Shown: one piece after another, positions 26,207 to 36,000 of the stretch
How positions within the stretch are numbered: position 1 is the first letter of the stretch
How the letters are laid out: each line of letters starts with the position of its first letter
From: Hamiltosporidium tvaerminnensis
Lineage: Eukaryota; Microsporidia; Dubosqiidae
Direction: 5' to 3'
Length of the DNA stretch: 64,000 bases
Assembly: GCA_022605425.2 (NCBI GenBank)
Contig: JAKIMF020000005.1
Span: forward strand, 1,088,501-1,152,500
Notes under the pieces: generated by a model
The model's input: only the letters and a program-made list of their open reading frames with translations
Told to the model about the DNA's origin: nothing
Databases searched by the model: none
Program-made: the position numbers and the translations under genes

Positions 26207-26515
26207 TTAATTATACAAGAGAAAAATAGGATAAGAGTCAATAAGATCTAAGGAAATAGTTGAGTCACGGGGTTTTGGAGTCGTTTTTTGGTTTTTAATT
26301 TTTTCTATATTAGATATAATCCTCGGAACATCTATTTATTGCTTTAGTTTGTTTAACCGCGAACTATTTGGGTTATTTTCTGAATCATTGTTGTTATAAT
26401 TTAAATCCAATTTGTTTTGTGTACGTGTAGATTTACCATAAAACGTAAAAAGGCAATATACGTCCATCGAAATTGCAAAACCTATGTAATAGAACAAAGC
26501 AAGAATAGAATTCAT
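26207..26515 (-). pseudogene. Small secreted-protein gene remnant, copy A
   Basis: From the ATG at 26515 a 59-codon frame runs to a TAA at 26336-26338, then the same frame continues open for 42 codons to 26207. The first 20 residues (MNSILALFYYIGFAISMDVY) look like a signal peptide; a polar Asn/Ser-rich part follows. The duplicate at 52759-52935 keeps frame, start and sequence pattern (IGFA-SMDVY, STR, NNN-SEN, LNK). Similarity continues past the stop in both (VPRIISNIEK against VPNIISDIEK), so the ancestral protein was longer. An ATG 52 codons further up (26671) is not conserved as a frame in copy B. Whether the short product is still made is open. No known family is recognised. Confidence 0.6.
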
Positions 26516-26580
26516 AGTTACAAAATTACAAATAAATATATGTTTAAATTTAAATTTGAAATTAAAAATATTTTTGAGGA
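26516..26580 (-). promoter_or_regulatory. Conserved upstream block of the small gene, copy A
   Basis: The 65 bp upstream of the ATG are nearly the same in both duplicates, including a TTTAATTTCAAATTTAAATT core about 35-55 bp before the start. A promoter role is inferred from position only; shared descent explains part of the conservation. Confidence 0.3.
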
Positions 26581-27292
26581 TTTCTAAATTTCCTTTCAAC
26601 ATTAAAAATGAATATGTTTTTATTTTTAAATTATGAAATAATTTAAAACGAATGAAAATATATGTCGCCATGTATATTTTTTAATAGCTCGCTTCTTCCT
26701 TATGTAAGAAACACAATCCAATATTGAATCGTATATTTGCCAAAAAAACAGGTTTTCCAAATAGATTTTTCTTTGGATTGGTTAAGTTTTCAGCCCAACG
26801 CAACCATGTAATGTTTAATTAAATAAATTTTAAATCAAAATTAATTTATATATTCTCTTAAAAAACCAATTTTTGACTTTTTATAGTTTTTGAAATAAAC
26901 TATAACGTAATTCGATTAGATTATACACATCTAAATTTTACTAAATCTACATTTTAGCAGAATGAATGTATATGTAGAACAGGAGGATTTCAATATAAAA
27001 TGAACTTATTTGGTTGGTTTGCCAACAAATCACGTAAACTCTTACAATAAACCTCCACCCAATACCGATCGATTACTTAATATTTTATTTAGAGATTATT
27101 TTTTATAATTTGTACTTGATAAAAAAAAATATTGTATTTCTTTCTACATAAATAAAATAAGTAAATTTGAACGACATATATTCAAAAGACATTAATTGAT
27201 AAAATTCGATACTAACTTAGAATATAATATAGCAAATTAGGTTTGTAGTAAATTATTTTTATAATAAAGTAATTTGAGATATACATTTATAC

Positions 27293-29125
27293 AATAAAAT
27301 TCTGGGTTAACAAATTTTATCTTTTAAATAATTATTTTTACTATTTCAACCACTTCCATCTTTTCTTCTAAATCCGAGTTTTCATTTGCATTAATTGTAT
27401 TCCCCTGCTATGATTTTGCTATCTAAAATAAGGGGTAAAAGACTTTTTCTAATTTCCGTTTTAACACCATCTTCCTCATTGTCTACTCGCTTTAAAGGAT
27501 GTGTTAGTTTTTTATGCATCAGATCTCCTTAAATAACACGTAATGATGCTTTTTCCTAGCTCTCTTCGGCATTTAGCCCGTATTCACTTCCTCATCGTCG
27601 ACAAAAAGAAATTTTTTCGACAGTCTTTTTGAGTACTATAGATTGTATACCTGCCTCTACATTCATAGGTATTTGTAGTCTTTTAACAACATCTTATGGT
27701 ATTTTGTTCCAATACAGTTCCAAGTCATCACATAAGGAATTATCTCTACACTACATTTATGAACGATGGCGAACTTATTTGCTAATAGTTCGAACTTCTT
27801 AAGTTTCTCCTTTTCAACTATTTAAAGAAAGTTTTAGATGAGATTCCTAATTTAATGAGGGTTATCCTATTCTGTCTCTTGTCTCAAATAAATATATCGG
27901 GTATTTTACACCGAATTTTGACATCTGTTTTTATCCTAGTGTTCACTTTTACCTCTGTACGCTCATTATCAAAAAAATTTTTTACACCGATCGACTCATA
28001 ATTTGTTTTAAAGACTTGAATAAATATTTATTTAGTAGGATTAAGTATTTGCATTGTGAAACTTCATTTTTTGGTCTAGTATAGTCACTCTAGCTTTTTC
28101 TCGCATCTTGTTGCTAAGAAGTCTACCGTTAGACATATTTAGTTGCTGCGTGTGAAATACCTTCGGTACTCCGGCAATCTACTTCTATCTTATATAGAAC
28201 AGAACACTGCTTGATCAGGTGGTCTTATACTTCCTTTCTTTAACCATCTTGAAGAGTCATTCACACTTACAAGCTCGTTATTACTAGCTTTATAACATTG
28301 AATGTAGTTTTCGGTTTTTGATTTCGTTATATAGGTTAGCTAGTTGAGCTTCTTCCAATTTCTTTTTTGTGACTTCCTCTTCTAACTCGTATTTAATTTT
28401 TAAAATTTTTTTTTTAGTGAAAAGTGGGTTTTAATATTATTGTCAACCTTTAGGATTGCTGCTCTTTTGGTCGATGTATTTTTATGTTTTTCAAGACAAT
28501 CCAAGTGTTGCAAAAGCATCTTCGCTTTTAAAGTCTACACTATATAAACTTCTTCATAGTTCTTTACGAGGAAGGTATAGACGTTATTTCATCCTAGGCG
28601 TAGATGTATTTACTCTGTACTGGCAGTGCACGCACTGCATAATCTAACTTAAAGAAGTCAGTTGTTCCAGGCAAGGTACTTCTATTTGGCAGTGGGTGGA
28701 CGATATCGGATGTTGATATTTTGCAGAAAATAATTTTTTAGCATTCTATTTTGTTGCAAAAAAGTTTTTCTATTCGGGCTTTATGTTTTATTGTACTTCC
28801 TCGTACGACATACTTCTTAAGATTCCTCTGCTATATTCTTTTGTTCTTGAGTATTTTTAAACACCTTTTCATTGAAAAAGAGTGGCTGTATCTTCACAAC
28901 ACGGGTTTTTTATAGCCGATTTCTCTTTGTTTATTTCTAATCGTATATTGTTCATTCACCTCTTCCGTAATTTCCTTCAATGTTTGTTCATCTTTTTCAG
29001 GGAGCAGAGATCATCAAATAATAATATTATTAGCCTCACGGGATTCTGCATCTGTCTTTATTGTCATCTTTGGGTTTTTTCATTAAGCTTTCGGCTCCAT
29101 AGATCAATACACAATAAAATGAAAT
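27293..29125 (-). mobile_element. RLE retrotransposon relic d (3' half)
   Basis: This is homologous to about 33100-34940 of the intact element, starting at a well-kept terminal motif (AATAAAATTCTGGGTTAA, 27293-27310). It covers the acidic tail, the RLE endonuclease, the zinc motif region (28100-28200), the linker and the end of the RT domain. The 5' truncation point is near 29125, shortly after the block equal to AAGCTTTCGGCT in the intact copy. It has multiple stops; plus-strand frames of 63 and 81 codons inside it are shadows. Confidence 0.8.
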
Positions 29126-30329
29126 AAATACAAAAATTTATACAAAGAAAGAAAATATTTGGGTATTTTTATGAAGAAGTTGTAATAAAAGAGAATTTAT
29201 ATGGTTTTCTACATTTTTTAAACAATTAATCATATTTTTCATCATTTCAAGTCAAAAAATATAATAACAAATAATAATAGCATATTTTTTTTAGAAATTG
29301 ATATAGTTAAGGAGTTCCCCAACATGTAAGAAATTCAGTTAAATTTATTGGAGAAATAATCAATAAAAAAACCAAGTGTTTGTTTCTTATTTAGCTTTCA
29401 ACATTTTTGTATATTTTATTTTAAGGAATGTTTCTTCAAATAGATAGATTTTGTTAAAAGCGTAAATAAAACTTCGAGAAAATGTATGAACTTGGTGTAA
29501 ATACGAAGCTGAAAGACTCTTATCAAATTCAACTAATTTTGAATTCAATTATTTTTTTAAAAAGCATTTGTGCATTGCATATCTATTACTTACAATTAAA
29601 CTCCGGTACTAGCCTTTCAAGATCAGCCGAAAAGAGATTTAAAGAATTTAAATATGATTTTTTTGCAAAATGAAACCAGAAAAACTACATCAAAATATAT
29701 TTTCAAAGTATCTAAAGTTTTTATTACAGGTCTTATAAACAGCTTTATTTTTTTTCGCTAAATATTGCGCACCTATTCAAATGAATAAGAAATTTGTTCG
29801 AGCCTTCGCGTAAAGAAGACTATTTTGATAGAATTTTTAAATATGATTCAAAATTCGGGTTCTGTCTTTTTTTTATTTCTTTGAGATTTAAAATTAAAAT
29901 GCTTCAATAATTCAGATTAATCCGTACAAAAAAACAACTTCCATACTCATTTATTGCTTTGTGAATCAGAAAGAAGCTGAGTCATTTCAGAAAAAATTTC
30001 AATGATTGCAATAACTTTAAAACTGCATATAAATGTTTGTACGGCAAGTTAGCGAACTGAACTAGTCTGTTGTAAATCATCTTCGGAAATTTCCCAAATT
30101 TACTCACGTAATTGACAAGTTTTAAGTACGTGCAATTCTATATAGTTGAAGGTTAAATGACGGGTATATAAGCCGTGACAATTTCAAGTATACTCCATAT
30201 AACGATTTTTTAGAAATAATAAATGTATTATAAATGATTTTGAATTACCTTAATCTCCTGATTGAAAATATAAGAGTAACAAAAACATATTTCCTCGCAT
30301 TATATCTTTCCTTATTTAGTTGTAATATA
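29126..30329. other. Intergenic; possible tail of the hAT relic
   Basis: A 63-codon plus-strand frame (29482-29673) is at chance length. The part above 29700 may hold the decayed C-terminal half of the hAT transposase read on the minus strand, but I cannot align it. Confidence 0.3.
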
Positions 30330-31080
30330 ATTTGAATATCACCTTCTATGATTTTTCGACTTGATCGTAAATATCTTGTCTATTGGCCGTGCTTTGAATA
30401 CTAAAAACATCTAATGGTTCTTTATAAACCTTCCATTTGTCAATAAAATTTTCGAATAAATAATTTTTCAGTAATATTTGAAATATCATTTAGCACATCC
30501 AGAGCCAAATAAAACTATCCGAGGGTCTGATTTATATCGAATGTAATGTCCATAAATCTTCTTGCTACTGTGTTTGGAGATAAAAAAATCATTTAAAATG
30601 TATTGAACCCTTCAAGGCAATATCCCCAAGATTTCTTCTTTGATAAGATTTAAATAATTCTAGTTCTTAAATTAGTTTACCATGTTTTCCAAAAAATTAT
30701 TGTTACATAAAAATTTTATGTATCTTACAGCTTGTCCAGCTCTTAATTTCTATAATAAATTATATTAGAATTTACATCCTCGTTTTTAAGCTTGAAATTT
30801 CGTTCCTAAAATCTACAAACTATTCCGAGATTCAGAGAAAGATTAGTTTAAGAAGAAGCATTTGATACTATTGATTCGCTAGATATGTAGTTTCCTCAGA
30901 CAAAAATTGGTATTACTACATAAAGCAAAAACAACACCACTTCTGTTTTTCCTTTCTGTATTCATTATCTATTTTGTTTTGTCGGTACGAATATTAAGTT
31001 AAATTAGGGAAATAAGAAAATACAACGCATTAGCTAGAGAGAATATCAAAATTTGTTTCTGAAATGCAGGTTTGTTTGCT
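30330..31080 (-). mobile_element. hAT-family transposase relic
   Basis: With frame changes, the minus strand gives SPNTVARRFMDITFDINQ, then FYLALDVLNDISNI, then KEPLDVF and RQDIYDQVEK (about 30580 down to 30350). This order resembles domesticated-type hAT transposases (ZBED/FAM200/SCAND3 group), where a ..TV.RRI.D...DI segment precedes F(S/A)LALDEStDv and then a PL..T.G.DIF..V segment. Upstream, LSEETTYLANQ (near 30890) fits the C.(I/V)C...L(S/A)(N/E)ES part of the N-terminal BED-like finger. The relic has many stops and no terminal repeats that I can define. Confidence 0.5.
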
Positions 31081-32287
31081 GGTAATCCGCTCTTAATCTT
31101 TTAAAAAGAAAGTTTATGTTTTTTCGAAACCTTGCCAATCAAAAGAAGACATGTCTCTAGTACGCCTACCTTTAACGAAGCTCTAATTCCCCGTGGATTG
31201 TATTCCATCCATAAAGAAAGAAACAACCTAATATAAAAATAAAACGAGATCACAGTAAGGTACACCACTAGATTTTAACTAAAAAAAATAAAGGAGCGTT
31301 TATTTAGCAGTTGAAGAACAACTAACACAACGTAAAGTTCATAAGGAGTGATCTTTATATCTCCTAAGACTCAAAGCCACAAAACTTTTTTTTGATAATT
31401 TAATATTGTACAATAATTTCTATTGCAGGTAATGATAAAAATCTGTTTAAAAAATAACTAACCCATAATGCTATGTTATTTTTTTGATAAGCACGAACAG
31501 CCTAGCATATTAATCAAAACCCCAGACTTTAGATCTGAAAACCAGAAATATGAAGCCAAGCAGGAGAGAATGCATTTTATTTATCATCAGGTTAAATACT
31601 AGTCGAATTGCGTACTTGCAAGTCAATATAAGAATTTATAGAAAACCAGTCTTTAGTGTCGTTTTCTTGTTAAATCATGCAAAAAAAACGTTTATTCTGA
31701 AGCTATGGGTTACCATTCATTTTTAATCAAATATAAGAATAAAATAAAAACCACCTAGCTTAAGACCAATGGAGCAAGTGTTAAAAGAAATAGAATAAAT
31801 AAAAAAATCATTCGCAAAGATATTCCTTTTTTTATAAGAAAACAGCAAAAAACCATTAATTCTGGTTTTTTTATAGTAATTTCGTGTAAGCTGAACACAA
31901 ATATTTATCTTCTTCTTACTATTTTAGAAAAATATTTATATTATTTTTAAGATTGTGTCGAGAATAACACTTTTAAAAACACTCTGATGAAATTTGTATT
32001 TGAAACATGCAAAAATGATATCTAAAGATTTTTTTTAGAATGATAATCACACTTAATATTCGGTATTTTATAAAAAACTATAAAGAGAAGAAAGTCTACA
32101 AATGCTAAAACTTTTTTCTAAAAGCATAGTTTGTATTTTCTTTATTAAAATTAAATGAAGAAAACCATTAAACTTTATGATAATTATAATGTATAAGCAT
32201 AGAGACCTAGCCTTCCTTTTTTAGATTAGGAGAAAGAGAGACAAAAAAACGCAGAAAAGTATATATTTTATAAAGCATGTAAAGCTA
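31081..32287. other. Intergenic, nothing firm
   Basis: There are no open frames above chance length and no repeats that I can match, except that the left part may include the N-terminus of the hAT relic. Confidence 0.35.
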
Positions 32288-32516
32288 GTTTCCCCTGCCA
32301 TGCCGGGAAAGATTGGCTTAGAGTATACTCTGCTTGTGTAAGAGGCGACTAAAAGGGACCGGTCCCCCGTTTTAGGCATAAGGCTAACAACTTACCTTTT
32401 CAAACTACACTGTTACTAACCCCGAAAGAGTAGAAAAACCCCCTGGAAAAAAAACCAATGAGCGGTATTCAGAAGGAAGGCCAAGGCTCGTACAAGGGTG
32501 AATGTTGATGATAACA
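32288..32516 (+). mobile_element. RTE-derived short element (SIDE), copy 1
   Basis: This non-autonomous element is about 230 bp. Its first two thirds match the 5' end of the RTE element at 41875-44968: TACTCTGCTTGTGTAAGAGG at 32324-32343, then AGGCATAAGGCTAACAACTT. Its last third matches the very end of that element's ORF (CAGAAGGAAGGCCAAGGCTC near 32470, equal to the conserved ...EAKA tail), followed by a GATGATAA-type tail. All sequence between the RTE head and tail is missing. Copy 2 at 56830-57075 has the same head, linker and tail, so the fused structure was itself copied. It probably depended on the RTE enzyme. Confidence 0.7.
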
Positions 32517-32524
32517 TGTGAAGC

Positions 32525-32880
32525 TACGTATCAGGTTATACCCTGTGATATGATCTTGCAGCGTCTGGTAAACTTATAAAAACTTCCAAGATATATTTTA
32601 GCTGAAAATTTGTTTGATTCCGTTTTATTAGAGTGATAAGAGAGATTTAAAATCCTGGGAGAACCCAGGTTTGATGTCGTCAAAGAAAACACTAAAGCAA
32701 CAAAAATTAACAAACTTTAGGCACTTGCCCTGTTTGTTTATTAAAATTTACAGATTTTTAGATTAAAAGGTTTAATATTTATGTTACTTATGAATAATGA
32801 TATTTTGTTAAAGTACAGTCATGAGTAAACCTCAAAACTGTGTCAATATCCAAAAAAATATGAAATATGCTACCTGTAGA
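32525..32880 (+). repeat. R700 repeat, copy 3 (5'-truncated)
   Basis: This aligns with 18525-18880 of the longest copy, starting at the CAGGTTATACC block and continuing through AACAAAC-like and ACTTGCC-like blocks. The first half of the repeat is missing and the short RTE-derived element ends within about 10 bp of the break. It lies some 220 bp beyond the 3' end of the intact retrotransposon, in the opposite orientation. Confidence 0.55.
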
Positions 32881-33099
32881 AAATTATGTTAGTTTTTTAA
32901 AGAAAATTGAACTATCTAGCAGTTGTTAAATAACTAATTGTAAAGAAAATGTATGTTCTTCGTTCTTTCTAGTCTAATTTAAAATATTTTCAAAACATAA
33001 GCATCTTTTATGGTAAATTAAACCTAACAATATAAAAGTAAATCATCATAATATTTTAAAATTCCTAATCTTCTTTATGCTTTCTTTAAAAATTTATTT

Positions 33100-36000
33100 A
33101 ATAAAATTCTGGGTTAAAATATTTTAACATTTTTATATGTTTTCTTCTACCTCTTTAACCACTATTGTTTCTTCTTCCAAATCCGACTCTTCATTTATGT
33201 TATTGGTCGGTTCCTCCAGAGTGGTTCCTCCTTGTGAAATAAGGGGTGTATTATTTTTTGGTTTTAAAATTTTAACACCATCTTCCTCTCTTTTCGCTTC
33301 TTTTAAAGGGGGTATTGGTTCCTCATGCATCTCTGATCTCATAATAACACCCATTGACGCTCTCTCCCAGCTCTCTTCGGCATTTAGTCCTGACTCAAGT
33401 CCTCTTCGTCGATCAAAGGAAATTGTTTCGACTGTTTTCTTAAGTACTATATACTGAATGTATGCCTCTACATTCATGGGTATTTCTAGTCTTTTAAGAT
33501 GAGATTTATGGTATTTTGTCACAATACCGTCCCAGGTCATCACATAAGGGATTATCTCAACACTACACCTATAAATAAGACCCAACTCATTGGCTAGCAG
33601 GTCATACTTCCTAAGTTTTTCAGTTTCAACTATTTGAAGTGAATCTTGGGAAGTGATTCCTACTTCAATGAGTGTTATCTTATTCTTCTTCTTATCTAAA
33701 ATAAATATGTCCGGTCTGTTATTCCGAATTTTAACATCAGTTTTAATTCTGGTGTCCACTCTTATCTCTGCATACTCATTATCAAGAATTTCTTGAACTG
33801 AGTGGCTCCTTATTCGTTTTGAAGACTTAAACTTATATCTATTTAGAAGAAGAAGGTGTAGGCATCTGACCACTTCATTATGCCGTCTAGTGTAATCATG
33901 GCCTAGCATTTTTTCGCATCTAGTTGCTAGATGATCCACAGTCTTACCAGACTTCCCGCAATGTTGACACACACCATCTGCTCCCCAGAATACATTTCTA
34001 TCCTGGATATAGCAGAACACAGCTTCATTTCGTGGCCTAATATTTCCTCTCTTTAGCCACCTTGAAGAGTCACTAACACTCACAAGCTCATTTTTTCTTG
34101 CATTATATAACTTTGAATGGAGTTTTCGTTTTTCTATTTCGTTATATAGTTTTGCAAGTTGAGCTTCTTCTAAACTTTTCTTAGTGACTTCTTCTACCAA
34201 CCTGTACTTTACTTTTAAGAAGCCTTTTATTAGTGCAAGATGGGTTTTATTATTATTCTCCACCTTGAGGATTGCTGCTCGTCTAGTTGATATTTCTTTA
34301 CTTTTTTCCAGACAATCCAAGAGTTGCAGAAGCATATGTTCGCTTCTCAACTCAACACTATGTAGGCCTCTTCCAAGTTCTGTTCTAGGAAGATACAACC
34401 GCTCTTTACATCCTGGGCGGAGATGTATCTTATTTTTAACCAACACCGCACGCACTGCATCATCTAACTTAGAGAAGTCAGCCGGTTCAAGTCGAAGTAC
34501 TCCTATGTGGTAGTTGATTAACGATATCGCATGTTGATTGATTGCAGAAAATAAATTTTTTGCATTTAATCTAGTGTGACAAAGTCTTTCAACTCTTGAT
34601 ATAAGTTTGCTTAGTACTTCTTCAAATGAGCTACGTGTTGGAATTCCTCTGCCATCTTCTATTATTCCTAAATATTTGTAAACACTAACACCTTCTAGAA
34701 AAGTAACAGTATCTTCACAACACGTATCATTTGTGGCTGACTTCTCTTTGTTAATCTCTAAGCCAATCACCTCTAAAAATTCTTTTGCCTCGCCTGTCAT
34801 AGCACTCAATGTGGAGCTATCTTTTGCAAGGTGCTTAAGATCATCAATAAACAAGAGATGATTAGTAGAATAGGATTCTGCATCTGTTTGTACTGTCACT
34901 TTTGTGTATTTTTCATTAAGCTTTCGGCTTAATGGATCCATACACAACACAAATAACAAAGGTGACAGACTATCTCCTTGTAGAATCCCTCTATCAATCT
35001 TCTTGCTCATGATTTTTTCAGGCCCTACTGATATATCAATTTTCCATTTTGATATAATTACCTTAATAAATTTCAGGATCCAATCAGGTAAATTAAGGTT
35101 TTCAATGCATTGAGTTAAATAAGCATGATCTATTGAATCATAAGCTTTTTTAACATCAATCCATGTTGCCTTAAGATTATTTCCATACTCTTTATTTAAG
35201 GCAATATTCAGTAGAGCCTGCTCTTTCGCTCCCTGCACACCTCTTACCGCCCCTAGTTGGTTCTCTGCAAGCAACCCTCGCCTTTCCACTTCAAGTTGAA
35301 CGACTTTCGTTACACACTTTGTCGTTAATTTATAGAGGTTGGACATACAAGTGATTGGCCTGTAGTCAGAGCCTCTTCGTGGAATTCCTTTCGGTATCAA
35401 ATACGTAAGCCCGCAGTAAAACCAATCAGCTTGAGGTGTTCCTTCTAAACATATAACTTTCACAATATCATAAAGATATTTGTGAAGAGTTGTAAGTTTC
35501 TTAATGAAAAAATTGTAAATACCATCAATTCCAGCAGCTTTCCAATTAGGGAGCCAATTAATGATATTCACAAATTCATCAAGTGAAGGAAACGTGGTCG
35601 GATGATTATCTGATACAAATGGAATCAAATAATCATCGTACGTGACTGTGTTCTCATTTTTGTTCCACATTGTAGACCAAAAATTCACAATTTCATCACG
35701 GCTAACCACATGCTCGGATTCCACACGCTCGGATAACCCACGATAAAATCGACCTCGGAAAAGCTCAAACATACGATTCTCTTTTCGGAATTGCTTCCTA
35801 CTTTCATGCATCGTAATTTTTTTCTCGTAAACATTCAAAGACTCATTCTTCTTAACTAAAGCCTCAGAAAGATCAGTTACGCTGCTCAAGTTTAAATTAA
35901 ACTCTCGCATGATTTTCTTAAGGCTCTTCGTTTCCGAAGTGGAGAGCTTTTCCTGCTTACGAGCTTTCTCGAGGAGATCTTTGGAAAGTACTAACTTAGA

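Larger units (their letters stand above)
23900..27292 (+). repeat. Segmental duplication, copy A
   Basis: From about 23900 to 27292 the sequence aligns, in order and in the same orientation, with 50560-53590. It contains the 3' part of an RLE retrotransposon relic, an APE-type RT relic, a small gene remnant on the minus strand and AT-rich flanks. The alignment holds in non-coding parts too, for example the ATTACTTAATATTTTATTTA block near 27073 and 53352. Copy A stops exactly where relic d begins (27293), so that element inserted at or near the edge. The copies are well diverged, so the duplication is old. Confidence 0.65.

Noticed and set aside
26516-26671. Longer start (ATG at 26671) for the small gene of copy A
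   Set aside because: Copy B has a stop soon after the equivalent ATG, and similarity between the copies in this part is at DNA level only, not in frame.
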